A stretch of DNA of 48,154 bases. Source: Peribacillus muralis. Its GTDB lineage: Bacteria > Bacillota > Bacilli > Bacillales > DSM-1321. A program made the position numbers and the translations under genes. Below the pieces are notes generated by a model. It searched no databases, was not told where the DNA came from, and worked only from the letters and a program-made list of their open reading frames with translations. Of the stretch, positions 25,155 to 33,950 are shown piece by piece (within the stretch, counting starts at the first letter, position 1; every line of letters starts with the position of its first letter). Where the stretch lies: contig NZ_LMBV01000008.1 in the NCBI RefSeq assembly GCF_001439925.1, positions 524 to 48,677 of the forward strand. Reading direction: 5' to 3'.

Positions 25155-26201
25155 ATGAATAAATTCCAACCATTGATGTGGATCGTTCTATCGACCATTA
25201 TTATTACGTTAGTAGTACCTTCTATTTTAGTTCTTGGATTTTCAAACAGTCCGAAAAAGTATATTGATGCATCAACAAGTCAGGATTTTGTTGAATCAAC
25301 CAACAGTAAAGATCAAACTGATAAAAAATCGGCGGAGCCATCCATCGACGTTTCAGTTTATAGGACATTGACTAAAGAAGTTGAACAGATTCCTTTGGAA
25401 GAATATGTTGTAGGTGTTGTTGCTTCTGAAATGCCTGTTTCTTTTGAATTAGAAGCGTTAAAGGCTCAATCTTTAGCAGCGAGAACATTTCTGGTTAGGC
25501 AAATGCTCTCAAATTCCACAATTAATTTGCCAGAAGGTACTGATATAACTGATAATACACAATTCCACCAAGTCTTTAAAAATAAAAAAGAACTGGCTAG
25601 TGAATGGGGAAAAAATTATCAATCAAATATATCTAAAGTTCAAAAAGCGGTCGATGCCACAAAAGGTCAAATCATAACCTATGATGAGAAACCAATCGAT
25701 GCATCCTTTTTTTCAACCAGTAATGGATATACGGAGAATTCTGAGGATTATTGGGGGAATAAAACGCCATATTTAAAAAGTGTGGAGAGTCCATGGGATC
25801 TGCAATCTCCTAAATTTCAAAATGAAACGACCATTCAAGTACCTAAATTTGAAGAGTTGCTTGGAATTAAATTGGATAGTGATGTTAATATAGGGTCGGT
25901 TCTTTCAAAATCTGAGGGAAATCGTATAAAATCCTTTGAAATCAACGATAAGAAATATAGTGGGAAAACAATCAGAGATAAGCTGAAACTTCATTCATCC
26001 GATTTCACAATCAAAAGAGAGGGCAGTGAAGTGATCATTCATACTAAGGGTAATGGGCACGGTGTAGGTATGAGCCAATACGGTGCTAACGGATTGGCAC
26101 AAGAGGGTAAAAATTATCAGGATATTGTACATTATTATTATCAGGATATCACCATTTCTTCAGTCGAACCCTTTATCAACAAGATGTATGTGAAAAAGTA
26201 A
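25155..26201 (+). CDS. spoIID: SpoIID-family lytic transglycosylase
   Basis: The 348-residue product starts behind AAGGAGG. One N-terminal membrane segment (about 7-28) precedes the SpoIID domain: VYRTLTKEVEQIPLEEYVVGVVASEMP, with Glu92 of SEMP as the likely catalytic residue, then EALKAQSLAARTFLV, and GNGHGVGMSQYGANGLAQEG at the end. SpoIID degrades peptidoglycan with SpoIIM and SpoIIP during engulfment. The usual neighbours of canonical spoIID (murAA, spoIIID) are not here, so this is either a relocated copy or a paralogue. It lies with an orphan gerAB gene. Confidence 0.85.
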   Translation: MNKFQPLMWIVLSTIIITLVVPSILVLGFSNSPKKYIDASTSQDFVESTNSKDQTDKKSAEPSIDVSVYRTLTKEVEQIPLEEYVVGVVASEMPVSFELEALKAQSLAARTFLVRQMLSNSTINLPEGTDITDNTQFHQVFKNKKELASEWGKNYQSNISKVQKAVDATKGQIITYDEKPIDASFFSTSNGYTENSEDYWGNKTPYLKSVESPWDLQSPKFQNETTIQVPKFEELLGIKLDSDVNIGSVLSKSEGNRIKSFEINDKKYSGKTIRDKLKLHSSDFTIKREGSEVIIHTKGNGHGVGMSQYGANGLAQEGKNYQDIVHYYYQDITISSVEPFINKMYVKK

Positions 26202-26235
26202 CGATCGCAATTACAAAATTGTTTTATTCCTAACC

Positions 26236-26300
26236 ATTTAGGGCTGTGACGAGCAGCTCTTTTTCTTATGCACCAAACATTTAGTTTAGTTTAAGAGTAC
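26236..26300 (+). repeat. Partial hairpin repeat after the SpoIID-like gene
   Basis: TTAGGGCTGTGACGAGCAGCTCT plus a T-run and ATGCACCAAACATTTAG matches the right half (hairpin, T-run, ATGCAC) of the repeat family. It may terminate the SpoIID transcript. Confidence 0.4.
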
Positions 26301-26386
26301 TTTGCTAAAAGGAATTAGTTCTGTCAAGGCGAATAGTTAATAATTGGATTTTTTATGGTGGTCGTAATTAGATAGGGGGAATTAAG

Positions 26387-26787
26387 TTGGTAACATACAC
26401 AGGTTTGTTTGTCATGCTAGCAATCTTCTTTTTAATAGTAATCTCCAATCGTTTATTATTGTGGTGGGTAAAAGCCTAATAATTGCTTATTATTCTATAA
26501 TCTCATATATCTTTATTACAACCAAATTCAAAATCGATAGACAATATGAGAATAGCCTTCCTGTACCAGATGCTTATTGGGATAAGAATTCAGGCTGGGT
26601 TGATACTATGGTAGGTTATTTTTTCTTGCCTTTGGCAGTAATTCTCCTTTTTATTTATTACAAATGGTTTAGAAGCGTACGAAGCATCACAGCTAAGGGA
26701 TTGGTTGTAGTAAGTTTAATTCCATCAACCGCGCTTTTTTTGTTTATTAATTTTTTGTTCGTGTTTGGATACGGGTACAGACCATAG
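26387..26787 (+). pseudogene. Small membrane protein, probably frameshifted
   Basis: TTG 26387 follows GGGGGA and encodes VTYTGLFVMLAIFFLIVISN... up to a stop at 26477. An overlapping frame starting at GTG 26461 (VGKSLIIAYYSIISYIFI, 108 residues) carries two to three further hydrophobic segments to 26787. The join around LLLWWVGKS looks like one membrane protein split by a single-base shift near 26461-26470. They could also be two coupled genes, because the overlap is short. I do not recognise the family. Confidence 0.5.
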
Positions 26788-26848
26788 GGGTTTTGTTTCC
26801 GCGTCTGTGTTAGGTTAAGATGGAAGCTGTCTTTATGGAGATGTGATA

Positions 26849-27121
26849 ATGAAGATTTTTAAAAACAGAATAAAGTTCTTGTTCATTCCAGCGTTACTCT
26901 TATGGATAACAGGAGGAATGATACACTTTGTTTCCACCTTGTTTTACGGTGTTTACAATGATTATCGGTTTATGGCTTATATTATTATAGTAATTGGAAT
27001 GTCTTTACTATTATTTGAACGGTATTTACTAGGAAAAGCAACAAAAAAGGAACTGGTTGGTTTAGGTATTACATTTTCACTTATGATTCTATCTCTATTG
27101 TCGGGTATAATTTTTTTATGA
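26849..27121 (+). CDS. Small membrane protein, three hydrophobic segments
   Basis: The 90-residue product starts at ATG 26849, 8 nt after GGAG (26837-26840); a GTG at 26843 is too close to that site. Segments: FLFIPALLLWITGGMIHFVS, FMAYIIIVIGMSLLLFE and LGITFSLMILSLLSGIIF. No family was recognised. It belongs to a run of tiny membrane proteins between 26.4 and 27.3 kb. Confidence 0.6.
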   Translation: MKIFKNRIKFLFIPALLLWITGGMIHFVSTLFYGVYNDYRFMAYIIIVIGMSLLLFERYLLGKATKKELVGLGITFSLMILSLLSGIIFL

Positions 27122-27172
27122 TAGATATGGAGTAAGTATTGGATAAATCAGGAAATATGAAGAGGATACAAA

Positions 27173-27322
27173 ATGGCAAGAGATAAAAGAAAGACAAAGA
27201 ACGGTTTTTTTAAAGACATATTGGATCAGATTCTTGGTTCGATCGTATTAGACTTGATTTTTAGTATCTTGACTTTTATACCCAGAATGATCGTTCGGTT
27301 AGTAAAGTATATATTTGATTGA
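27173..27322 (+). CDS. 49-residue basic small protein
   Basis: ATG 27173 to TGA 27322 encodes a protein with a very basic start (MARDKRKTKNGFFKD) followed by a hydrophobic, probably membrane-bound helix (LGSIVLDLIFSILTFIP) and a basic tail (RLVKYIFD). GAAGAGGA lies at a good distance upstream. The build is common in small bacillar membrane proteins of unknown role. Confidence 0.55.
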   Translation: MARDKRKTKNGFFKDILDQILGSIVLDLIFSILTFIPRMIVRLVKYIFD

Positions 27323-27448
27323 GTCGGAGGTGTATTTTCGACTGACTTAGGTTATATGAGCGGCTAATGAGGGTTTTATTATGAATTTGGCTGTATCTTT
27401 TTACTTTTGAAATCGCGAATTCGTATCTACATTCCAGTAAAGAAGCAC

Positions 27449-27470
27449 CCACTTAGGTGGATGCCTGACT
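27449..27470 (-). terminator. Weak terminator of the 27791 gene
   Basis: GCACCCAC/GTGGATGC forms an imperfect stem 7-20 nt past the minus-strand stop, with only a short T-rich tail (TTCTTT). Confidence 0.4.
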
Positions 27471-27476
27471 TTGCAT

Positions 27477-27791
27477 TCAGTTATGATTTTCGTGGTATAT
27501 TTTAGAGGAGAGCTTAATTTCCTCATGTATATCCTTGAACCATTCAAAAGGCGAGTAGCTTGCGATTGCGTTTTTCGGTACAGAACCTACATGATTTTTG
27601 CCTATACTCAATTGAATAAAATTATCAGCGGAAATGACAGGTCCCTTGTCAATAATTCTGTTATCCTTGTATGTCTTTACAAGGAATTCAAATGCATTAT
27701 AGGCTTCATCTTCGGTTTCATAATCAAAAGAATAATGTTCTCCGTTTTCCAAGATTTCTAAAACGTATAAAGTTCTTATTCTAACCTCCAC
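27477..27791 (-). CDS. Hypothetical 104-residue protein
   Basis: This soluble, acidic protein starts at GTG 27791 behind AAGGAGGTG, a near-perfect ribosome site, which supports a real gene. The sequence begins MEVRIRTLYVLEILENGEHYSFDYETEDEAYNAF by pattern, suggesting a small alpha/beta fold, and later has GSVPKNAIASYSPFEWFKDIHEE. No family recognised. It lies between two hairpins, downstream of the FHA-regulator gene on the same strand. Confidence 0.6.
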   Translation of the reverse strand: MEVRIRTLYVLEILENGEHYSFDYETEDEAYNAFEFLVKTYKDNRIIDKGPVISADNFIQLSIGKNHVGSVPKNAIASYSPFEWFKDIHEEIKLSSKIYHENHN

Positions 27792-27852
27792 GTACTCACC
27801 TCCTTTTTTAAATATATATTCAACAAAAGGAGATAATTTCCTTCAAAATAAA

Positions 27853-27875
27853 AAGCACCCACTGAATGGGTGCTT
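27853..27875 (-). terminator. Terminator of the FHA-regulator gene
   Basis: A perfect 9-bp stem AAGCACCCA (27853-27861) pairs with TGGGTGCTT (27867-27875), and the minus-strand side continues as TTTTTATTTTG. Confidence 0.85.
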
Positions 27876-27947
27876 ACAGATGCGAGCAGAAGATACCTTA
27901 ACTAGCTCCGTGAAATGACGTCCGCCTTATAATGGGGGTGCAGTTCA

Positions 27948-28640
27948 TTATAGGTCGGAGAGGTTGATGGAGCATACCGATTCCATATAATATCCCTTTT
28001 GAATGACTGCTTTAATGGCGAAATGGCCATTTATCCGCTTGCGCACCCGGTAGAGTAGTGAAGCGATTTCTTCAGCAGTAACGATTTGCTCGGGATTCCC
28101 ATTTCTTTCGGGCCATACTTGCTGGACGATCATTTCCTTTGAAATGAGGTGGTCCAAGTTCTCATAAAGCAGCTTAAAGCAATTGAATTCCTTCGTCGGC
28201 ATTTTAATGGGAGCTTCTTCATTGATGGTCACGGTCTGAAGATATTCATTAATGCTCACCGTTCGCAGCAAATCCGGGTTCACCGGCGTGAAATCCCGTG
28301 TTAAATCGTTGTCGATGGAAATCATGAATTCAATCAATCCATTAATCAGAGTAATAACATCACCCGGTTCAATGGCGCAGGGTTGACCAGGGACTAACCG
28401 CATCTGGTTCACGGAGGTCCCATGCTTGCTCGCCAAATCCTCGATGAAAAGCTTTCCTTCTTTCATGTAAATCAGGCAATGTTCCCTGGAAACGAAGTCA
28501 TTATAAAGCTTGAAGTCAGCTTTGGAGTGCTGGCTTGCACGTCCAATCAATAAGCTTTTTCCTTCATATACATAGGCGAATTCCTCGGTTTGACCTTTAT
28601 GTAAGGCTCGCAGGACAACCTTGAAAGTATTATTGAACAT
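27948..28640 (-). CDS. FHA domain plus winged-helix transcription regulator
   Basis: The product has 230 residues from ATG 28640; an ATG at 28649 exists but lies only 2 nt after AAGGGG. An N-terminal FHA domain (about 20-110: SLLIGRASQHS, YNDFVSREHCLIYMKEG, DLASKHGTSVNQMRL) recognises phosphothreonine. The C-terminal part (about 130-225: MPTKEFNCFKLLYENLDHLISKEMIVQQVWPE, IASLLYRVRKRIN, KGYYMES) is an OmpR/PhoB-type winged helix. It thus looks like a regulator switched by Ser/Thr phosphorylation, or by partner binding, instead of by a receiver domain. No kinase or phosphatase is adjacent. Its target genes are unknown. Confidence 0.8.
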   Translation of the reverse strand: MFNNTFKVVLRALHKGQTEEFAYVYEGKSLLIGRASQHSKADFKLYNDFVSREHCLIYMKEGKLFIEDLASKHGTSVNQMRLVPGQPCAIEPGDVITLINGLIEFMISIDNDLTRDFTPVNPDLLRTVSINEYLQTVTINEEAPIKMPTKEFNCFKLLYENLDHLISKEMIVQQVWPERNGNPEQIVTAEEIASLLYRVRKRINGHFAIKAVIQKGYYMESVCSINLSDL

Positions 28641-28933
28641 TTCCTTCATATCCCCTTAAAAATCTGAATATTTAAATTATTTTTATGGACTTATCATTTT
28701 CGCTACATGGCTATTTAGTAGCTGCAATCCTATAATTATAAATTATCAGACGCATACATCCTAACGAAAAATGAAAAAAGAGTAAAATTAGGCACGAAGA
28801 CGGCCATTACAGAAGCGGGAATGTACCATTCGTTGCAAGGACAGATAAGCGTCAGCGATGTGTTTTGCGATTGTTTTTCGTTCAGAAATCCTATCGTACA
28901 AGGACAACGCAATCAAAAAGGAGTTGACCAAAG

Positions 28934-29083
28934 ATGAGTATGTGGAGAGATAGAATCAATGCCTACAGCATCCTGCTGATGATCATTAGTATGATGATTT
29001 ACATCATTTATCCCCAGCCCCTTACCCTCGGTCTGTACTGCACATTTGGCATTGCCTTCATCACCCTGGCTATCCTGAATTAG
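28934..29083 (+). CDS. 49-residue small membrane protein
   Basis: ATG 28934 follows AAGGAG (28917-28922). The product begins MSMWRDRINAYSILLM and has two hydrophobic helices joined by YPQPLTLGLY. It is too short for most gene callers, but the ribosome site and a strong terminator downstream make it credible. No family recognised. The 290 nt before it hold nothing else recognisable. Confidence 0.55.
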   Translation: MSMWRDRINAYSILLMIISMMIYIIYPQPLTLGLYCTFGIAFITLAILN

Positions 29084-29154
29084 TATAGCAGGGGATGTGG
29101 GAAGGACGTTGAAATCAATACCGGAAGTGACACCGGTTAAAAATATAAGCTAGG

Positions 29155-29181
29155 CCTACCGGACCAGCGGTAGGTTTTTTT
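29155..29181 (+). terminator. Terminator after the small membrane protein gene
   Basis: CCTACCG (29155-29161) pairs with CGGTAGG (29168-29174), followed by TTTTTTT. Confidence 0.85.
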
Positions 29182-29313
29182 GATGCAATGTTTTTTCGAT
29201 AAAAAAGAGATTCTATGATAAAATATACCTAATTTAAACCATAAATGTGTATTATTGTTTCTGTAACGATTGGATTTATGGAAGAGAGATTATAAGGATA
29301 GGAGGTATGCGTT

Positions 29314-29739
29314 ATGAAAAAAATACTAGCGGTAATAGGTGCATTCTTTCTGCTTGGGCTAATCATGAATATATATTCAGAAACAGGTGCAATGACTACC
29401 GATGGAATTGAAGTGAATAAGACCTATGTAAAAGATTCAAAAGTTTTAGTAGCTGATATGACCATATCTGGCAACCTTCATAAAAAGAGAACGCTTGAAA
29501 TGAAAACACTGTTAAAAGAAAACAATACAATTTCAATAAAAAACGATCAAACTGAAAGTGAAATAGAATGTATCGTAATGAATTCAAAAGGAGAAAAGGT
29601 ATTCTCTGAAATAATAAAAGGACGCGCGATTATCTCATTTGAATCAAAGCCTGGAGAAGGAAACATTAAACTTGTTTTAAGTAATGGGAAACATGATGCA
29701 ATGATCATTATTAATGGGGATGAACTACCTGAAGAATAA
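29314..29739 (+). CDS. Exported hypothetical protein
   Basis: The 141-residue product starts behind GGATAGGAGG. An N-terminal membrane/signal segment (KKILAVIGAFFLLGLIMNIY) is followed by a beta-rich extracellular part (VADMTISGNLHKKRTLEMKTLL, IISFESKPGEGNIKLVLSNG) with the look of a small immunoglobulin-like domain. It has no lipobox Cys. Family not recognised. It stands alone. Confidence 0.6.
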   Translation: MKKILAVIGAFFLLGLIMNIYSETGAMTTDGIEVNKTYVKDSKVLVADMTISGNLHKKRTLEMKTLLKENNTISIKNDQTESEIECIVMNSKGEKVFSEIIKGRAIISFESKPGEGNIKLVLSNGKHDAMIIINGDELPEE

Positions 29740-30049
29740 CGTTTTTAGTCTCTTTCCCTGAAAATAAGTAGTTATAGATAGCCGAATTCGAAAAAAAGAA
29801 GATGCTGAAACGTTGAATGAACATTGTTTCGGCCTCTTCTATTTTGCGTAGAAAAACTTATGAGACAAACACAGAACGGCATTCACCCATGCTTAAAATG
29901 AGCCATTTTCATATGGAAACGGTATAATAAATTGGCAGAAGCAGACATTAAAAAAGACTGCATTGGTTTTAAGAATGGTATTTAGTTTAGCTGAAATGAT
30001 GAGAGAACGAACATCCATACAAAATGACAAAACAAGAAAAGGAGAAGCC

Positions 30050-31513
30050 ATGACAATGAGTAATGAAGCAGGATGGAATTTAGACAATAGTTATGCCCGT
30101 CTTCCGGAAAAGTTTTTCACGAGCACGAATCCGACTCCTGTAACCTCACCTGAGTTGGTCATCCTCAATGAACCGTTGGCAGCATCGCTTAATCTGGACG
30201 TTGAGGCATTGAGGAGCGAAGCTGGTGTGGCGGTTTTTGGCGGAAACGAGGCTCCAAAAGGTGGTTCGCCTCTTGCTCAAGCCTATGCGGGGCACCAGTT
30301 TGGGCATTTTAACATGTTGGGTGACGGCCGGGCCGTATTGCTTGGCGAGCAAGTCCTTCCTCAAGGCGGGAGGGTCGATATTCAGCTGAAGGGTCCAGGA
30401 AGAACACCGTATTCGCGCGGAGGTGATGGGCGTGCGGCACTGGGGCCGATGTTGCGGGAGTATATCATCAGCGAGGCGATGCATGCACTTGGCATTCCGA
30501 CGACCCGAAGTCTGGCAGTGGTGACGACCGGAGAATCGATCATTCGGGAAACTAGGCTGCCCGGGGCCATAATGACCCGTGTCGCTGCGAGTCATCTGCG
30601 TGTCGGTACTTTTCAGTTCGCTGCGAAATGGGGCACGGTCGAGGAGCTCAGGGCACTTGCCGATTATGCGATAGAGCGTCATTATCCAGACGTTGAAGCA
30701 GGGGAGAACCGGTATCTTTCTCTGTTCGAGAAAGTGATCAAGCGTCAGGCAAAGCTTATTGCCCAATGGCAGCTGGTTGGCTTCATTCATGGGGTAATGA
30801 ACACCGACAACATGACGATTAGCGGGGAAACGATCGATTATGGCCCATGTGCCTTCATGGACGCGTATGATCCGGCAACGGTATTCAGCTCGATTGATAC
30901 GCAAGGTCGCTATGCCTATGGCAATCAACCGGTAATTGGCGGCTGGAATCTCGCGCGGTTCGCAGAATCCCTATTGCCATTGCTGCATGAAGACCTGGAC
31001 TCGGCAGTCAAGCTCGCTCAAGAGAAAATTTCGGCCTTTAAAGATCTGCATCACGCCCACTGGCTAGCGGGGATGCGAGCGAAACTGGGGTTATTTAATG
31101 AAGAAACACAGGATGAAGCGTTAATCAATGGCCTCCTCAGCATGATGAAGAAACATGGCGCGGATTATACGAATACATTCCGCGCGTTAACGTTTGGTAC
31201 AATTGAGGAAACGGTCCTTTTCGGGGCAGCGGAATACGTCCAGTGGCATGAGCTCTGGCAGGCAAGACTAGGCAGGCAGCAGGAATCTAAAGACTCATCG
31301 AGCCAGCTGATGAAAAGCAGCAATCCAGCGGTGATCCCGCGGAATTACCGGGTCGAAGAGGCTCTCGAGGCTGCCGTGGAAAAAGGGGACTACAGCGTGA
31401 TGGAGCGGCTGTTGGATGTTCTCTCAAACCCTTACGAGCACTCCGCCAAGCAAGGAGAATACACCACACTGCCTGAGGCATCAACGCCTTACCGGACTTT
31501 TTGCGGAACTTGA
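30050..31513 (+). CDS. selO: Protein adenylyltransferase SelO (YdiU)
   Basis: The product has 488 residues from ATG 30050 behind AAAAGGAGAAG; an upstream ATG at 29963 lacks such a site. SelO is a kinase-like enzyme that transfers AMP from ATP to Ser, Thr or Tyr of proteins and is linked to redox stress. Seen here: [41 protein letters not shown] (nucleotide-binding Lys), [22 protein letters not shown] (metal/catalytic Asn and Asp) and the C-terminal YRTFCGT with the conserved Cys. The length is complete. The GC content is visibly higher than in the genes before 28 kb. Confidence 0.9.
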   Translation: MTMSNEAGWNLDNSYARLPEKFFTSTNPTPVTSPELVILNEPLAASLNLDVEALRSEAGVAVFGGNEAPKGGSPLAQAYAGHQFGHFNMLGDGRAVLLGEQVLPQGGRVDIQLKGPGRTPYSRGGDGRAALGPMLREYIISEAMHALGIPTTRSLAVVTTGESIIRETRLPGAIMTRVAASHLRVGTFQFAAKWGTVEELRALADYAIERHYPDVEAGENRYLSLFEKVIKRQAKLIAQWQLVGFIHGVMNTDNMTISGETIDYGPCAFMDAYDPATVFSSIDTQGRYAYGNQPVIGGWNLARFAESLLPLLHEDLDSAVKLAQEKISAFKDLHHAHWLAGMRAKLGLFNEETQDEALINGLLSMMKKHGADYTNTFRALTFGTIEETVLFGAAEYVQWHELWQARLGRQQESKDSSSQLMKSSNPAVIPRNYRVEEALEAAVEKGDYSVMERLLDVLSNPYEHSAKQGEYTTLPEASTPYRTFCGT

Positions 31514-31627
31514 TTTAATCACATGATGAAAAAAGACGGTGTCCCGAGATCAATCGATTCTCTGGATATCGTTTTTTCATATGACAAGAGCCGACTGCTG
31601 AATCTGCTCATCGAGGACACCCCTCGA

Positions 31628-31732
31628 ATTATGCGTAAAATCCAAATTCGCGAGTAAAAGAGCGAAATTCACGAATAAAGTGGCCAAATTCACGAATAAA
31701 GCGCCCAAATTCACGAATAAAGTCGAGAAATT
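31628..31732 (+). repeat. Array of 21-nt repeats, locus 1
   Basis: Four clear units start at 31649, 31670, 31691 and 31712, each 21 nt, with a degraded unit before them. The shared core is CACGAATAAAG..., then 4-5 variable bases, then AAATT. The same repeat forms an array at 45356-45481. The rest of 31514-31880 holds no gene. Confidence 0.85.
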
Positions 31733-31880
31733 GCTCTGTTAAGGCTCAAAAAGAGCAGAATTTACGAGAAACACGCCACATACACAATGAAAACCACGCT
31801 AAAATCCGGAGATCGTATAAATATTACTAGTTTAAAAAAGGTAAGCTTTACTAAAAAATAGCTTTCCAGCACAGACGATA

Positions 31881-31918
31881 AAAAGCTGTCGACATGACGT
31901 CGGCAGCTTTTTTTTGCT
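31881..31918 (-). terminator. Bidirectional terminator at the end of the symporter gene
   Basis: AAAGCTGTCGAC pairs with GTCGGCAGCTTT (one mismatch), with T-runs on both strands. It lies just past the minus-strand stop at 31929. Confidence 0.8.
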
Positions 31919-31928
31919 TTAAAAGGAT

Positions 31929-33248
31929 TTAGTTTTTACGAAGCTTCCATTTATCTTTGATGAAGCTGACGATCGTGCATACGACGATGAGCGTGACCGA
32001 CGATAATCCACTGAACCAGATGCTTTGAAATTCACTTGCATAAGGCTGGATGATGTATGAGGCGGCGATGGCCAAGAGTGCACTTATCGGTATGTAATTG
32101 GCGACTGTCCTTTTGCTGAATACGATGACCAGAATGGGAACGAGCAAGGCCGAATAGATATTCCCTGAATAGAATAATAGCTCCATTAGGTTTGGGGAAT
32201 AGAAGAGTGTCGCCATGAATATCAGTACGCCGATGCAGGTTGACAGGAGGTAGGCCATCCTTATTTTTTGCTGGTCATTCGTTTGGTCCTGAAAGGGCTC
32301 GATCATGTTGGCGACAATCAAGCTTACCAATGCATGCAGGCAGGCCCCGAATGTGGAGGTGATTGCACTGAAGGCACAAAGGACAAACAGGATGAAAAAG
32401 AATGGCGTCGTAATCTTGCTTGCCAGTCCTTCTAAAATCGAGTGGATATCAGTGAAGCCGCCTGTAAAGATCACCATGATGAACAGTGATGAAAACGAGA
32501 GCGGGAATATGAGCCAGATCAGGCCGGATAAGGAAAAGGTTAAGGGTACCTTTTTCAGCTCGATCATGAACAAACGCTGCCATGAGGTCAGGTCAAAGAA
32601 AAATTGCCCGAATCCGACAAGAAGGCCGGCAAAAATGAAACTCCAAAAATCATACTTATTGATGACCAGCATATATGGGTGGTACAGGCGGATTCCATCA
32701 TAAACAGGCTGGATGCCTTCCTTGACGAAGAAATATAAAGGAATCAAGATGACGGCGGCAAACATGAAAACAACTTGAAAGGCGGCGAAACGATGAATGA
32801 GCTTCAACCCGCCGAAGCCTGCAAAAAGAATACAAAAAACGAAAAAGAAAAATAAACCGACATACAGCGGTGTATCGAAAAGGAACTGACAGAGGGTGGA
32901 CGCGGCCATTCCCTGAATGAATAAGATGTGGAGGTTGGTTATGACCAGAATGATCAGCAAGATCCAATATCCGAATGGATGCAGTTTCGTTTTTAAATAG
33001 TCGCCCATCGTCAATCCGACCGGGAAATCGTGTCGTACCCGCTTTCCGATGAAGCTGAACATGACGAGGGCGATGGCGCCCATGATCGCGTAGCCAATTC
33101 CCCCGAAAACGCCATACTTCACCATCGATTCAGGAGAGGATAAGATGGTGGTTCCCGTCACCCAGCGTGCGAGGAGGGAGATGATTCCTAAGCCCATTCC
33201 GATTTGGATCGGGCCTTGTACGTATTCTTGAAATGTCCGTGATCGCAA
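31929..33248 (-). CDS. Sodium:solute symporter-like membrane transporter
   Basis: The 439-residue membrane protein has about 12-13 helices. It starts at TTG 33248 behind AAAGGAAAA. The LeuT-like build of the SSS family is suggested by GIISLLARWVTGTTILSSPE, GYAIMGAIALVMFSFIGKRVRH, FDLTSWQRLFMIELKKVP, the AFSAITSTFGACLHALVSLIVANM stretch, and SGNIYSALLVPILVI. It probably couples sodium or proton entry to import of an organic solute, not identifiable here. The gene follows the response regulator by only 3 nt, so it is the last gene of the leftward run and a likely target of that two-component system. Confidence 0.75.
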   Translation of the reverse strand: MRSRTFQEYVQGPIQIGMGLGIISLLARWVTGTTILSSPESMVKYGVFGGIGYAIMGAIALVMFSFIGKRVRHDFPVGLTMGDYLKTKLHPFGYWILLIILVITNLHILFIQGMAASTLCQFLFDTPLYVGLFFFFVFCILFAGFGGLKLIHRFAAFQVVFMFAAVILIPLYFFVKEGIQPVYDGIRLYHPYMLVINKYDFWSFIFAGLLVGFGQFFFDLTSWQRLFMIELKKVPLTFSLSGLIWLIFPLSFSSLFIMVIFTGGFTDIHSILEGLASKITTPFFFILFVLCAFSAITSTFGACLHALVSLIVANMIEPFQDQTNDQQKIRMAYLLSTCIGVLIFMATLFYSPNLMELLFYSGNIYSALLVPILVIVFSKRTVANYIPISALLAIAASYIIQPYASEFQSIWFSGLSSVTLIVVCTIVSFIKDKWKLRKN

Positions 33249-33251
33249 TGG

Positions 33252-33950
33252 TCATTTTCCTTTCTCGCGGAACTCCTTCGGTGTAATTCCCTCTATTTTA
33301 CGGAATAACGTGCTGAAGTAATGCTGACTGTTGAAGCCTGAGTTTTCGGCGACGTCTGATATGCTCCAGTTCGTGTTGGTCGTTAACGTCCTTTTGGCGG
33401 CTTTTATTCGATAGTGCATTAAATATTCGGAAAAGGAGGTGCCGACCTCTTCATGGAATTTCCTGCTTAAATACGTCGGGTTCGTATGTACTTCACGGGC
33501 AATGTCCGAAAGGGAGATTTTTTCCGCATAGTTATCATGAATGAATGTTAGCGAATGGTGGATCAGGCTTGAATAGTTTTGGGCGGCCCCGCTTTTGTGA
33601 TACTTGGATAGCACTTTATGCAATTCACTTTCGATGACCGGTTTCGTTAAGTAATCGACGACCCCGATCCTGATCGATTGCTGGGCGTAATCGAAGCTTT
33701 GATGGGCGGTGACCATGATGATTTCCACTTCTTTATTGAGCGCCCGCAGATCTTCACCGAACTCAAGGCCCGATCGCCCAGGCAGGTTAATGTCAAGGAA
33801 AGCGAGGTTGATTTTATAAGTCTGGTTGAGCGTCAGTGCTTGAACAGCATCGGCGGCTTTGTGAAACGTCCAAAAAGGGAATATCGATTGAATCATATAT
33901 TCCATTTGTTCAAGGACCAATGGTTCGTCATCAAGTAATAATACATTCAT
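33252..33950 (-). CDS. Response regulator, receiver plus AraC-type DNA-binding domain
   Basis: The 232-residue product begins at ATG 33950, overlapping the kinase stop (ATGA). The receiver domain (1-115) has Asp7/Asp8, the phospho-acceptor Asp53 (LDINLPG) and Lys103 (LTKP). The C-terminal half is an AraC/XylS pair of helix-turn-helices (EKISLSDIAREVHTNPTYLSRKF; WSISDVAENSGFNSQHYFSTLF). It belongs to the YesN-like class that often governs transport or catabolic genes next to it. Targets here are probably the symporter and/or the ABC importer. Confidence 0.9.
   Translation of the reverse strand: MNVLLLDDEPLVLEQMEYMIQSIFPFWTFHKAADAVQALTLNQTYKINLAFLDINLPGRSGLEFGEDLRALNKEVEIIMVTAHQSFDYAQQSIRIGVVDYLTKPVIESELHKVLSKYHKSGAAQNYSSLIHHSLTFIHDNYAEKISLSDIAREVHTNPTYLSRKFHEEVGTSFSEYLMHYRIKAAKRTLTTNTNWSISDVAENSGFNSQHYFSTLFRKIEGITPKEFREKGK

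Noticed and set aside
30146..30928. Long minus-strand open frame inside selO
   Set aside because: It is the antisense shadow of a clear, complete SelO reading frame in GC-richer DNA. Its translation has no family features.
31628..31732. CRISPR-like array
   Set aside because: The units are 21 nt with only about 5 variable bases and no true spacers. There are no cas genes in the window.
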